From contig JAFDVL010000038.1 in assembly GCA_018268995.1 (NCBI GenBank), forward strand, positions 124,001 to 188,000: a DNA stretch of 64,000 nucleotides, in the 5' to 3' direction. Position numbers and translations under genes: made by a program. The number at the start of each line of letters is the position of its first letter. Position 1 is the first letter of the stretch. The notes under the pieces are model-generated. The model was not told where the DNA came from, made no database searches, and saw only the letters and a list, made by a program, of their open reading frames with translations. The stretch comes from Acidobacteriota bacterium. GTDB lineage: Bacteria > Acidobacteriota > Blastocatellia > RBC074. Shown here one piece after another: positions 27,482 through 37,211 of the stretch.

Positions 27482-29185
27482 TTATAGGCTTTTGGTTGAC
27501 CAGGTGATGGTTTTCCCTAGTCTTTTTTGTCGGAAGAGGCTGCTTTCGTATGTGAATCCGACTTTTTCAATTACATGTCGCGAAGGGGCGTTATCAGCCA
27601 GCACCATGATGTAAATTCTTTTGATGTCTGGTAGCTCCGCGACGTCGTGCAAAATCTGGTAAAGAGCCTGTTGATATAGTCCGCGTCCGCGTGCCTGCGG
27701 ATGCGTAAAGAAGTCGTACAACACAGCATTTTCCGGTTCGTCAAAAATGTATTCCTGTCCGACTTCCGAAAGTTTGGCTTTTTGCTGGCGTAGCCCTAGC
27801 CATCCATAATGCACAAGGCAATCATTTTCGGTCAGCGAATAGCAATGCTGCTCACTTTCAAGTTGCTGCAATGCTCGCTCAAAAAAACCTTGTTGCGTTT
27901 GATAGTCAGCCATCGGAGAAAAAGCAATCAGCGCAGATAGATCATCACGGGACATCAACTGAGGATGGGGCAATTTCTTTACATCTTCGGGGTCGTAGAC
28001 GTAAACGCGAAACTCAGTTTTCTCCCAGACCTTCCGCAGTAATTTCTTAGGGATGCTGACAGGGCTTACCCGCCGCAACTTACCAATCAAAGACCTGACT
28101 TGGTGAGGAGCAATTCCAATGAATTGAAAACCGCGCTTAGCAAGTGATTCTAATCGCTGTTGAGCTTTTCTTTTTTTGATTTGGCTACTACCGCTATCAA
28201 AAACGACGCGCAAAGTATGCACATGATCGTGGTCAGTTGCAAATCGTTCCTTCCAGGGATCGCCGCCCGGTGTTAGATCAAATGTCTTTATCCCTTGCGT
28301 TGCTAGCATTTCGCCTAACAGCAGAAGATGAAATTTTCCCGGTGAATGCAAGGCCTGAAAAGGCGAATGAGCAAACAACCACAGTGTGACTTCGTCCGAA
28401 CTGCAAATCCCGAAATGTGCTGACACCAGCACTTCACCAACCTTCATGACCGTGACGTGTACCAACTCAGGATGCTGCATCAGGGCCAGGTGAAATGGTT
28501 TCTTTAGGGCATCAATCCGAAAGGGTAAGATGTCATGCACAGCGCCTTGTCGTAAATCTGTGTAAGCAATGATTTCATCAAACATTGCCGCGAATAATGA
28601 TGGGTCAGTAATTTGCTCGAAGCGAAGGTCACCAACCTGCTTGAGCCGATTCAGACGACTTTTGTTGCTCTTCTTTTTCAGGGATTCAGCAATGGCGCGA
28701 CCATCTCTGATTCGCAGCAAAGGTCGCCGATACGGCTGTAGATCAAGATGGCTACCGCGCAGGCGATCTGATTTGATCCATTTCAGCGGCGTGTCGGGTG
28801 GCAGGTATTTAAAGTAAAGTTCTGCCGTCGGAAAGGCGAGTTGCAGATGTCCCAGCGCCGCGAGGATAAATTCATTACCAGCTTCAGATCGCGATAACCA
28901 GACTTGATATTCCGCGTGGTGTGTTCCCGCTCCCACCAAAGCATTGTTTTTTTTTTCAATAGCCAGGAGAAGCAGTCCGATTAACTCTCCATCGGTCGCC
29001 ACCTGAGTAACGATCAATGGTTCGTATCGCTCAGCATAGATACTGTACCAGGTCGCAGCAAACGCACGGCTCTGAAATGGCGAGGCCCAGGGGCATCGCT
29101 GAAAAAGCAGGTCCCATTGTTGTCCTGAAGCTCCATCTTGCAGCCAGGAACGGGCGTCTTCAGCGCGGAAGAGTTTGATTGTCAT
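27482..29185 (-). CDS. Two-domain acetyltransferase: BcsL/CelD-like GNAT fused to a C-terminal GNAT domain
   Basis: 567 residues. Residues about 1-340 resemble the BcsL/CelD (acetyltransferase_6) family of FemAB-like folds found in polysaccharide loci (WASPFQSRAFAATWYSIYA near the start, FDLTPGGDPWKERFA near the end). After a basic linker (KKRKAQQRLESLAKRG) the C-terminal ~200 residues form a separate GNAT domain, with FFTHPQARGRGLYQQALYQI as the acetyl-CoA P-loop and VLADNAPSRHVIEKVGF, the typical last motif. It may acetylate or amino-acylate sugars. The two domains could act on different positions; this is inference. Confidence 0.75.
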   Translation of the reverse strand: MTIKLFRAEDARSWLQDGASGQQWDLLFQRCPWASPFQSRAFAATWYSIYAERYEPLIVTQVATDGELIGLLLLAIEKKNNALVGAGTHHAEYQVWLSRSEAGNEFILAALGHLQLAFPTAELYFKYLPPDTPLKWIKSDRLRGSHLDLQPYRRPLLRIRDGRAIAESLKKKSNKSRLNRLKQVGDLRFEQITDPSLFAAMFDEIIAYTDLRQGAVHDILPFRIDALKKPFHLALMQHPELVHVTVMKVGEVLVSAHFGICSSDEVTLWLFAHSPFQALHSPGKFHLLLLGEMLATQGIKTFDLTPGGDPWKERFATDHDHVHTLRVVFDSGSSQIKKRKAQQRLESLAKRGFQFIGIAPHQVRSLIGKLRRVSPVSIPKKLLRKVWEKTEFRVYVYDPEDVKKLPHPQLMSRDDLSALIAFSPMADYQTQQGFFERALQQLESEQHCYSLTENDCLVHYGWLGLRQQKAKLSEVGQEYIFDEPENAVLYDFFTHPQARGRGLYQQALYQILHDVAELPDIKRIYIMVLADNAPSRHVIEKVGFTYESSLFRQKRLGKTITWSTKSL

Positions 29186-29221
29186 ACGGGGCGCAGTTGT
29201 GATTTATCGCTCAACGCAATC

Positions 29222-30523
29222 TCAGGCTGAAGCTGGAACAAATCCATCGTCAGCGACATTGCGGGAAGCGGCCTCAACTATTTTTTGGACTTCTGCCTCT
29301 TTTTCATAATTGCGTGCCGTTGCTTTCAAAGCCGTGGCAAGCGGCACGATCACATATAAAACTTCAAAAGTGTACTGACTAAGAAAGAAGGCTGACACGC
29401 AATATCCAACCAGGGCAATCTCTAATCCATGCGTGTAATTAATCGTTAAACTATCAGGTGCCCGGGCTTTCAGGATACGACGCACTAACCGCAACCTGAA
29501 ATACGTCACGCCCAACATTGCCAAAAAGAAAAACAATGCCGGAACGCCAGCATCTACAGCACACTGTAAATAAGAATTATGGGCTACTCGTGTATCTGTC
29601 GGATCACCATATTTGCCATAAATCAGCAGGATATTTTTCATGCCGATGCCAGCCCAGGGGTAATCCTTGATGATATTAAAGCTCACTTCCCAGGCACGCA
29701 GTCGTTGCTGCGCCGAGCTATCCTGCTCCTGTGCATCTTTAATCGTGCTGATGCGCTCTTTGACTTTGTCAGGCCCAAAGCTAATAAATAAGGCAGCCGC
29801 AAGGGCTAGAATCGCAAGGCCAGTCACTTTATATTTGGTTTTGAGAGCAATCAACAACGCAACAAAACAAAGACCGAGGAAACCACCGCGCGAATAAGTA
29901 AACAAGATCGTGGTAGCAGTCATTACCCCAATGCCATAAAATCCCCAACGCAAGTACCAACGTTTCTCACCTTTGGCAAGATAGTAAGCCAGTGGCGTAG
30001 TCATGACGAGCAGAAGCGCATAGTCGTTATTATCTTCAAAGGCCCCCCCAGGGCCGGTAAGTTTGACATTGCCGAAGTGGATGATGCTACCAACAAAGTC
30101 CTTGAAGGTTACCAGACTGACCGAAACAACCAGCATGATCAAAAACCAGCGGACTTTCTGCTCACTATCGGCCAATGCAGAAATCAACAAACCAATAACG
30201 ATGATCTTTGTGAATTCGATAAATTTGATTTCCGCATTTGGCACGTTATAGCCGAAATAGGTGCCCATCAAAGTCTGCAACCAAACCAGCAACATAAAGA
30301 TGTTGGCCCCAATTTTGGGGGGCCGCTTGATCATGTCAAAGACCACATAGCCCGCCACCGTGGCCACACCGACCATCAACGAATATTGCGCCGATTGCAC
30401 GTATGCCCACTCATGCGGACGTGTAATTGCCATCGAGATAAAAGTCAGCACGCCGACATAGGGTGACAAAAATGCCAAGGGCACCGCAATCACCATAATC
30501 CCCAACAATAAAAGCGCTTTCAT
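29222..30523 (-). CDS. O-antigen ligase/polymerase-like membrane protein (exosortase-A-system O-glycosylation ligase type)
   Basis: 433 residues, about 11 hydrophobic helices. The N-terminus (LLLGIMVIAVPLAFLSPYVGVLTFISMA) and the periplasmic loop motif (AHNSYLQCAVDAGVPALFFFLAMLGV) match Wzy/WaaL-like proteins, and the overall size fits the putative O-glycosylation ligase reported beside exosortase A (TIGR03097-like). It would polymerise the repeat units or transfer the glycan onto a surface protein or lipid. In this locus it is the only polymerase/ligase candidate. Confidence 0.82.
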   Translation of the reverse strand: MKALLLLGIMVIAVPLAFLSPYVGVLTFISMAITRPHEWAYVQSAQYSLMVGVATVAGYVVFDMIKRPPKIGANIFMLLVWLQTLMGTYFGYNVPNAEIKFIEFTKIIVIGLLISALADSEQKVRWFLIMLVVSVSLVTFKDFVGSIIHFGNVKLTGPGGAFEDNNDYALLLVMTTPLAYYLAKGEKRWYLRWGFYGIGVMTATTILFTYSRGGFLGLCFVALLIALKTKYKVTGLAILALAAALFISFGPDKVKERISTIKDAQEQDSSAQQRLRAWEVSFNIIKDYPWAGIGMKNILLIYGKYGDPTDTRVAHNSYLQCAVDAGVPALFFFLAMLGVTYFRLRLVRRILKARAPDSLTINYTHGLEIALVGYCVSAFFLSQYTFEVLYVIVPLATALKATARNYEKEAEVQKIVEAASRNVADDGFVPASA

Positions 30524-30541
30524 ACTGCTACTGCCTTTCGC

Positions 30542-31102
30542 TCACTGCTTTTTTCGCGCACTGAAATTTGCCAGCGTCTCCGGGATTCCGGCCCGACGAT
30601 TGACGGCCCGTGCAAAAACAAAAAGGAAGTCCGAAATGCGATTCAAATAAATCAGGGCTTGCGGATTGATCGTATTTTCTGCGGCGAGTGCAACCACGCT
30701 GCGTTCGGCCCGGCGCGCTACGGTACGAGCCAAGTGTAAAAACGCTCCGGCCTGAGAACCGCTGGGCAAAATAAACTCTTGAAGCGGTTCCAATTCGGCC
30801 AGAAACTTATCAATCAATCCCTCCAGATCGGTAACCAGTCTTTCATCTATGCGCCGCAAAAATACATCCATCGGGCTGGCTAAATCTGCTCCCAGAATAA
30901 ACAGTTCATTTTGAATTCGTCCCAACACTTCATCCAATTCCTGGTGAGTAAGGAAAGTCCGTGCAACACCAAGCAAGGAATTCAATTCATCAACATCGCC
31001 GAAGGCCACAACTCTTAAATCAGCTTTGCTAACCCGCTTACCGCCAACCAACGAAGTTTCTCCGGCATCCCCGGTCTTCGTATAAACCTTTGTAATTCGC
31101 AC
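30542..31102 (-). CDS. pduO: Cob(I)yrinic acid a,c-diamide adenosyltransferase, PduO type
   Basis: 186 residues from GTG 31102, selected because AAGGAG lies 6 nt upstream and the product starts [21 protein letters not shown], the family's ATP-binding motif. Later motifs ([25 protein letters not shown] and [12 protein letters not shown]) agree. It transfers the adenosyl group of ATP to cob(I)alamin to make coenzyme B12. Its stop is 18 nt before the O-ligase gene, but its function is unrelated to polysaccharide, so it may just lead the operon by position. No cobalamin riboswitch is visible upstream. Confidence 0.92.
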   Translation of the reverse strand: MRITKVYTKTGDAGETSLVGGKRVSKADLRVVAFGDVDELNSLLGVARTFLTHQELDEVLGRIQNELFILGADLASPMDVFLRRIDERLVTDLEGLIDKFLAELEPLQEFILPSGSQAGAFLHLARTVARRAERSVVALAAENTINPQALIYLNRISDFLFVFARAVNRRAGIPETLANFSARKKQ

Positions 31103-31255
31103 GTTTGCTCCTTGTAATGCAAAGTTATGACAACACGTTGTACGGGGCTTCGACTGCAAAATGGCACTGCAGTATAACAGTTTCACCACAAATTCATCGC
31201 AAAGTATTCGCTGACCGCAAAAGTGGGGGTTAAAGGTAAAAGGAATGGAAATACT

Positions 31256-31283
31256 TTGCAAGCATATACACACAACATATAAT
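31256..31283 (+). promoter_or_regulatory. Sigma-70-type promoter for the plus-strand polysaccharide arm
   Basis: TTGCAA (31256-31261) and a perfect TATAAT (31278-31283) are separated by 16 nt, in the 240-nt divergent space between pduO and the Gfo/Idh-epimerase gene. Transcription would begin near 31290, leaving a leader of about 50 nt. Confidence 0.6.
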
Positions 31284-31341
31284 CGCCGCCGCAATAGAAT
31301 TCATTTCTCCAAATCCATGACGAAAGGCTGAAGATTAAGTA

Positions 31342-33468
31342 ATGTCAAAGGTGCATAACGTCTGTATTGTCGGTGCGGGATACATTTCGCTCTTCCATAT
31401 TGAAGCCTTAAAGCTACTGCCAAATATCAACATCGCTGCCGTGTGTGATTCCAATGCGCAACGCGCCACGGCACTCGCTAAAAAGTGGGGCATTCCCCAA
31501 GTTTTCTCGACAATTGACGATTTGATCGCCAGTCAAAGCTGCGATGTCGCTCACGTGCTGGTGCCGCCGGATTTGCATCGCAAGGTGGCCGAACCGTTGC
31601 TCCGTGCGGGCTTGCACGTGATGGTCGAAAAACCATTGGCCGTTTCCGCAGCGGATTGCGAAGCGTTGTTGCAGGCAGCGCAGGAAAAGAACGTCAAGCT
31701 TGGCATCAATCACAACTCGACCTTTCGTCCCAGTTTTACCCAGCTCAAAGAAATTATCCGTTCCAATCAGGTCGGGCATTTGCATCACGTCATCTGCCAT
31801 TTGAATGTGCCGCTGCGTCAACTCGGAGCCAAGCAATTCAGTCACTGGATGTTTCAGTTACCGCAAAATCTGTTTTTGGAACAAGGTGTCCATCCCCTTT
31901 CACAAATCTACGATTTGATTGGCAACGCCTCGCAAGTCACGACGCTCACTTCCGGCCATCAACAATTGGCTCCAGGCGTGGAAATTTATGACACGTGGCA
32001 GGTGTCTTTAGTCGGCGAACGCGCAACGGCACAGTTGTTTCTCTCGGTTGGGCAAGACTTCCCCTCCTGGCAAATTACGGCCATTTGCGAAGACGGAACG
32101 ATTCACGCGGATTTCCTGCACGAACGCTGTCTGGTGCAAACGCGCACTAAGGAAATGGATTTCTACAATTCACTTCGCACGGGCGCACGGATGACAGGTC
32201 AACTGGCGAAACAAAGCCTGAGAGGTGCTGCCGGATACGTTCTTTCACAACTGAAGCTTGTTCCTAAGACTGACCCTTTTATCGTCAGCATTAACGAAGC
32301 GGTCGCAGCTTTTTACGATGGGATAGATAATAACGGTCAATTTGTTGATGGCAAGGCTGGTGCAGACGTAATCAAAATGTGTGAGCAGGTAACGGCTAAG
32401 GTTGCCACGCCCACAGCGATTTCACCAGCCATAGTTGCCAATGGACAACCTGCAAGCCCCGAAAAATTTGATGTCGTTGTCATTGGTGGTACGGGGTTCA
32501 TTGGCTCACATTTGATCAGGCAATTGATGACGACAAACCAGCGCGTAAAAGTTATTGCCCGTAATACTCGAACGCTGCCAGAGATTTTTCATCATCCGAA
32601 CATCAAAGTCGTGGCCGGCGACATCTCCAATGAAAAAGTCATTGATGCTGCCGTTGCCGATGTGCCAGTTGTGATTCACTTGGCGCACGGGGGTGGGGGT
32701 GAGACGTGGGAAGAAATCAAACGCTCGATGGTGGACGGCACACGCGTGATTGCCGAAGCCTGTTTGCGGCACAAAACCAAACGATTGATTTACATCGGCA
32801 CGATTGCTTCGCTGTATCTCGGCGATGCGTCAGAATGCATTACCGGCAACACGCCAAACGATCCCAGTGCTGAAACACGCGCCTTGTATTCACGCGGCAA
32901 AGCGGCGTGTGAAGACATCCTGAATAAATTGCACAAAGAACAAAATCTGCCTGTCGTGATTCTGCGCCCCGGCGTAGTGATCGGTGAAGGCGGGATGCCA
33001 TTTCACTCCGGCATTGGCTTTGCCAATCAGGAAGGGCACATGATTGGGTGGAATGATGGCAGCAATCCATTGCCTTTCATCCTGGTCGAAGATTGCGCCA
33101 GTGCCATCGCCTGCGCGATGAAGGCTCCTGGCATTGAGGGCAAATCCTACAATCTGGTCGGAGATCAGCGGCCTTCGGCACGGCAATACATGAAAGCATT
33201 GTCCACAGCACTTGGCAGACCCGTCCGGTTTTATCCGCAATCCGTGTTGAAGCTGCAATTAATTGAAATCGGCAAGTGGATTATCAAACGTGCAACAGGC
33301 CGACGCGATGCGCCCTTCCCCAGCTATCGGGATTTGAAATCAAGAGGACTGGTTGCGCCTTTCGACACCACGGACGTCAAGCGCGATTTGGGCTGGATGC
33401 CGATTCAGGATGAGCAGGCGTTCATTCAGCGCGGGATTGCGATTCACCAAAAGAGACAGCATGACTAA
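31342..33468 (+). CDS. Fusion of Gfo/Idh/MocA oxidoreductase and NAD-dependent sugar epimerase/dehydratase (SDR)
   Basis: 708 residues with two complete Rossmann enzymes. Residues 1 to about 340: NVCIVGAGYISLFHIEAL (GxGxxx NAD site) and the family EKP signature MVEKPLAVS. Residues about 374-705: VVVIGGTGFIGSHLIRQL, LAHGGGG, and YSRGKAACE, the YxxxK catalytic pair of extended SDRs, with the upstream IGTIAS loop. The two together would oxidise/reduce and epimerise or dehydrate a nucleotide sugar in sequence. Its stop overlaps the ATG of the next glycosyltransferase (ATGACTAA). Fused sugar-modifying pairs are uncommon and the substrate is unknown. Confidence 0.85.
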   Translation: MSKVHNVCIVGAGYISLFHIEALKLLPNINIAAVCDSNAQRATALAKKWGIPQVFSTIDDLIASQSCDVAHVLVPPDLHRKVAEPLLRAGLHVMVEKPLAVSAADCEALLQAAQEKNVKLGINHNSTFRPSFTQLKEIIRSNQVGHLHHVICHLNVPLRQLGAKQFSHWMFQLPQNLFLEQGVHPLSQIYDLIGNASQVTTLTSGHQQLAPGVEIYDTWQVSLVGERATAQLFLSVGQDFPSWQITAICEDGTIHADFLHERCLVQTRTKEMDFYNSLRTGARMTGQLAKQSLRGAAGYVLSQLKLVPKTDPFIVSINEAVAAFYDGIDNNGQFVDGKAGADVIKMCEQVTAKVATPTAISPAIVANGQPASPEKFDVVVIGGTGFIGSHLIRQLMTTNQRVKVIARNTRTLPEIFHHPNIKVVAGDISNEKVIDAAVADVPVVIHLAHGGGGETWEEIKRSMVDGTRVIAEACLRHKTKRLIYIGTIASLYLGDASECITGNTPNDPSAETRALYSRGKAACEDILNKLHKEQNLPVVILRPGVVIGEGGMPFHSGIGFANQEGHMIGWNDGSNPLPFILVEDCASAIACAMKAPGIEGKSYNLVGDQRPSARQYMKALSTALGRPVRFYPQSVLKLQLIEIGKWIIKRATGRRDAPFPSYRDLKSRGLVAPFDTTDVKRDLGWMPIQDEQAFIQRGIAIHQKRQHD

Positions 33469-34585
33469 GCCGCAGCATCTGTTGCACGTATTTTCGACCT
33501 TCGCGGTGGGCGGCCCTGAGGTTCGGTCGTGCGATTTGATCAATCATTTTGGCGAGCGCTATCGCCACACGATTATTGCGATGGATGGTCGCTATGACTG
33601 CCGGGCAAAATTGCAGCCCGGTGTGCCGGTTACTTATCTTGAAGTCCAAAACTTCCGGCAAAACCTACTGAAAAACGTGCAGCAATTTTCCCGCTTGCTC
33701 AAACAGCTCAAGCCAGATGTCCTGCTCACCTACAATTGGGGTTCAATTGAATGGGGTCTGGCCAATGCCCTGAGCCGGGTGTGTCCGCACTTCCATTGGG
33801 AAGAAGGCTTTGCACCGGAAGAGGTAGTAAGACAAAAAACACGACGGATTTACGCGCGCAGGCTCTTTTTATCTAATGCCCAAAAGGTGGTTGTGCCTTC
33901 GCGCGTTCTGGAAAGAATTGCCCAGCAAGTTTGGAAATTTCCTGCAAGTCGTGTAAGTTATATCCCGAATGGAGTTGATGTAGATAAATACTCGCGCTCT
34001 TTTTCTCACGAACACAATTTGACGTTCATTCCAGAACTGACGAAGCATCAAGGGAAGTTGCTTGTCGGAACGGTTGCTACGCTTCGCCAAGAAAAAAATA
34101 TTCCGCGTCTGATTCGCGCATTTACACAAGCGGCAACACACCTTGATGCGATATTAGCAATCGTAGGAAATGGGCCAGAGTATCAATCTCTGTTGCAGTT
34201 AGTACAAAACAATAACTTATCCGAAAAAGTGATCTTACTCGGTCATAAAGACGATCCGGCAGAAATCGTAAAACAATTCGATGTCTTTGCTATTTCTTCC
34301 GATACGGAACAGATGCCTATTTCTGTACTTGAAGCAATGGCAGCAGGGTGCCCGATTGTGGGAACTGAGGTGGGAGACATTAAAGAGATGGTTGCCTCGG
34401 CCAATAAATCTTTTCTGTGTCCAGCTGTGGATGAAGCCGCTTTTGCGAACAAGCTCCAACAATTGCTGACGGACGCTGTTTTGCGTGCCCAAATCGGGCA
34501 ACAAAACTATGAACGTTGCAAGGAGTTATTCGACAAAAGTGTGATGTATCGGAACTATGAAAATCTCTACGATTTGAACGTATAG
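33461..34585 (+). CDS. Glycosyltransferase family 4
   Basis: 374 residues from ATG 33461, which overlaps the preceding stop by 8 nt; the frame is open earlier (33353) but inside the SDR gene. GT-B fold: HVFSTFAVGGPEVRSCDL (glycine-rich acceptor loop), YIPNGVDVDKY, GTVATLRQEKNIPRLI and the donor motif SSDTEQMPISVLEAMAAGCPIVGT. Acts in polysaccharide repeat-unit assembly. Confidence 0.9.
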   Translation: MTKPQHLLHVFSTFAVGGPEVRSCDLINHFGERYRHTIIAMDGRYDCRAKLQPGVPVTYLEVQNFRQNLLKNVQQFSRLLKQLKPDVLLTYNWGSIEWGLANALSRVCPHFHWEEGFAPEEVVRQKTRRIYARRLFLSNAQKVVVPSRVLERIAQQVWKFPASRVSYIPNGVDVDKYSRSFSHEHNLTFIPELTKHQGKLLVGTVATLRQEKNIPRLIRAFTQAATHLDAILAIVGNGPEYQSLLQLVQNNNLSEKVILLGHKDDPAEIVKQFDVFAISSDTEQMPISVLEAMAAGCPIVGTEVGDIKEMVASANKSFLCPAVDEAAFANKLQQLLTDAVLRAQIGQQNYERCKELFDKSVMYRNYENLYDLNV

Positions 34586-34698
34586 GTTCCGTAGTGTTGT
34601 TGCTTTTTCGGATTGACTAGCGCGCGCCAGCAAAAGGGCGAGTCCTCCCATTGCCATAGACGAGGCGCAGCAGGCGTGCTCATTTAAAGGGCGTAGCT

Positions 34699-35880
34699 GT
34701 GAAATTCTTAGTCTTTTCAGATGATTGGGGGGAGCATCCTTCAAGCTGTCAGCATCTATTTCAAATCCTTACGCACCAACATCCGACGATTTGGGTCAAT
34801 ACCGTTGGGCTCCGGCTACCGCAATTTACCGTGCATGACACCGTGAAAGGAGTTCGCAAGCTATCGGCGATGCTGGGCTTGCGTCAGCTTAACGGGGCGA
34901 ATGGAAACAACGGGCATAATGGGCATTCCCCGCACGTTTGCGTTCCACTGATGACCCCTTTTCACCGTCCTCAATGGCTTGCTGATTGGAATCAGCGATC
35001 TTTACTGCGCCATGTTTCGCAGGAACTCCAGAAAAAGAAATTCGATGACTTTACGTTGATTACTACGACGCCAACGGTGTGTGATGTGGTGGATAAGTTA
35101 CAGGCGCGCAAAATCATTTATTATTGCGTAGATGATTTCAGCGAATGGCCAGGGATGGAGCAGGAATTGATTCTGAATTTAGAGCAGCGGCTTTTGCAAC
35201 ACGTTGACACCGTCATCTGCTCGTCGCAACCGCTTTATGAAAAATTCCAGGATAAATATCCAACGCATTTGCTGCGACACGGCGTAGACGTCAAGTTGTT
35301 TTCGACCCCGCCAGTCCAGGAACACCCGTGTCTGACAGATATTCCGAAACCACGCGTTGGGTATTTCGGGAACTTTGATAAGCGCAATAATCAGGAGCTT
35401 ATCGCGGCTATTGCAAAGGCCATGCCCTATGTTTCCTTTGTCTTTACCGGCCCAATTCAGGACAACATCGCTGCCCTAAAAAAACTACCTAATGTCTATT
35501 TTACTGGCCCCGTAGCGTATGAAGAGTTACCCGCAGTGGTCAAAGGTTGGGAAGCTTGCTTGTTGCCCTATTTCTACAATACGTTGACCGTAAATATTAA
35601 CCCCTTAAAGCTCAAAGAGTATCTGGCCTGCGGCAAGCCTGTGGTTGCCACCCCATTGCCGGATGTTTGCGAGATGGATCAGTATTTACGAGTCGTTGAT
35701 GAGCGTAATATCGCAGGCTGGCGACAAGCCATTGATGAGGCAATCAGTGGTCAGTGGGTGCCGGATCTGCCAGCAGTCGGGCAAATGCTCGCAGGGGAAA
35801 GCTGGGAACGTAAAGCGGATATTTTCCTGCGAATCTGTCAAGTAGCAGGGCTGATGATGAATTTCAGAGTTGAAATCTAA
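34699..35880 (+). CDS. Glycosyltransferase, TuaH-like GT-B
   Basis: 393 residues from GTG 34699 (AAAGGG upstream). MKFLVFSDDWGEHPSSCQHLFQ at the start, then YYCVDDFSEWPGME and the membrane-facing LLQHVDTVICSSQPLYEKF, features of TuaH-like transferases that cluster in teichuronic-acid-like and exopolysaccharide loci. The C-terminal half has VGYFGNFDKRNNQEL and NPLKLKEYLACGKPVVATPL. A short asparagine/glycine-rich insertion (NGANGNNGHNGH) interrupts the N-terminal domain. The 113-nt gap before it has no recognisable gene. Confidence 0.85.
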   Translation: MKFLVFSDDWGEHPSSCQHLFQILTHQHPTIWVNTVGLRLPQFTVHDTVKGVRKLSAMLGLRQLNGANGNNGHNGHSPHVCVPLMTPFHRPQWLADWNQRSLLRHVSQELQKKKFDDFTLITTTPTVCDVVDKLQARKIIYYCVDDFSEWPGMEQELILNLEQRLLQHVDTVICSSQPLYEKFQDKYPTHLLRHGVDVKLFSTPPVQEHPCLTDIPKPRVGYFGNFDKRNNQELIAAIAKAMPYVSFVFTGPIQDNIAALKKLPNVYFTGPVAYEELPAVVKGWEACLLPYFYNTLTVNINPLKLKEYLACGKPVVATPLPDVCEMDQYLRVVDERNIAGWRQAIDEAISGQWVPDLPAVGQMLAGESWERKADIFLRICQVAGLMMNFRVEI

Positions 35881-35990
35881 AATCGTCTTGACAGGCGAGG
35901 GGCGTCTGAAAATTTTCAGCCCTTGCGCCTTTCAAGACAAAAATCCATTTCCGGCGAAATCTCTTCCTTACGAATTCCCTCTCGCATCAA

Positions 35991-37211
35991 ATGAACATCC
36001 TCTCGGTTACGACGCTTTTTCCCAGCCGCGCACAACCTGTTCATGCGGTATTCGTCCATAATCGCCTCAAGCAAGTCGCAGAGTTGCTTGAGGATCGGGG
36101 CGAGCTTCGCGTGATTGTCCCTATTCCGTATTTCCCGTTTGATCGCCATATTCCGAAATACGCGGACCGCCATCGAATTCCGCACTCCGATCAAATGGGC
36201 AGACTCGCGGTACTTTATCCTCGTTATCTATCCATTCCTGCCATTCTGAAACCACTTGATGGATTCTTCGTCTTGCTTGCCGTTTGGTGGGCAGCGCGCA
36301 GGATGCGAAAGGCATTCGACTTTGATGTGATTGATGCGCACCTGGCTTTTCCTGACGGATTTGCCGGAGTCTTTCTCGCGTGGCTTTGGAAGAAGCCGCT
36401 GACAATTACCCTGCGCGGACACGATGTGAATGTCTTGCCGACAGATCGCTTTCCGATTCGCAAACGACAAATCCAGTTCGCACTCAAGCACGCAGATCGT
36501 GTCATTGGTGTAGCCGATGCTTTACGGCGCGGGGCAATTGCGCTTGGTGCTGATCCAAGTAAAGCCGTGACAATTTCGAATGGCGTGGATTTAGAAAAAT
36601 TCTTCCCCGTGCCAAAAGCCGAAGCGCGGCAGCGGCTGGGACTGCCGTCCAATCGGCGCATCGTGCTGTCAGTAGGCCGCATCGTCGAAAACAAAGGCTA
36701 TCACCTGATCGTCGAAGCCCTACATCTGATGCGGATGACAGGTCGGTCAATTCCCTTTCTTGTCATCGTTGGTGGTGCTGCCGATGAAGCGATCTATCCG
36801 GCGAAATTACGAGAGACAATCGCCAACCTCGAAATGGAAAACGATGTGCTGATGGCAGGCGCGCAGTTGAACGAAACGCTGCGTGATTGGTACAGCGCCG
36901 CTGACGTGTATTGTCTGGCAAGTGAAACCGAAGGCTGGCCGAACGTGTTGCTGGAATCGCTAGCGTGTGGAACGCCGGTCATCTCGACGAATACCTGGGG
37001 CACACCTGAAATCATTTGCTCGGACGAATACGGCTTGCTGGTCGAAAGATCAGCCGAAAGAATTGCGGCAGGATTACAAACAGCCTTGACCAAAGAATGG
37101 AAAAGCCAGGTAATGATTGATTACGCATCAAATCACACCTGGCAGAAGACAGCAGAAAAAGTGATTGAGAACTTTGCGGCAGTAATCAAACTGCACCGAA
37201 CAAATCCTTAA
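35991..37211 (+). CDS. Glycosyltransferase family 4
   Basis: 406 residues. MNILSVTTLFPSRAQPVHAVFV, VIDAHLAFPDGFAGVFLA, TLRGHDVNVLP, ISNGVDLEKFFP, VGRIVENKGYH and SETEGWPNVLLESLACGTPVIST show a complete GT4 enzyme, organised like the one at 21967-23178 and probably an ancient paralogue. The stop overlaps the convergent serC stop by 4 nt. No clear Shine-Dalgarno before the ATG. Confidence 0.9.
   Translation: MNILSVTTLFPSRAQPVHAVFVHNRLKQVAELLEDRGELRVIVPIPYFPFDRHIPKYADRHRIPHSDQMGRLAVLYPRYLSIPAILKPLDGFFVLLAVWWAARRMRKAFDFDVIDAHLAFPDGFAGVFLAWLWKKPLTITLRGHDVNVLPTDRFPIRKRQIQFALKHADRVIGVADALRRGAIALGADPSKAVTISNGVDLEKFFPVPKAEARQRLGLPSNRRIVLSVGRIVENKGYHLIVEALHLMRMTGRSIPFLVIVGGAADEAIYPAKLRETIANLEMENDVLMAGAQLNETLRDWYSAADVYCLASETEGWPNVLLESLACGTPVISTNTWGTPEIICSDEYGLLVERSAERIAAGLQTALTKEWKSQVMIDYASNHTWQKTAEKVIENFAAVIKLHRTNP

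Noticed and set aside
31103..31341. Cobalamin riboswitch in front of pduO
   Set aside because: The space is only 240 nt, shared with a divergent promoter, and lacks the B12-box GCCACTG-like sequence.
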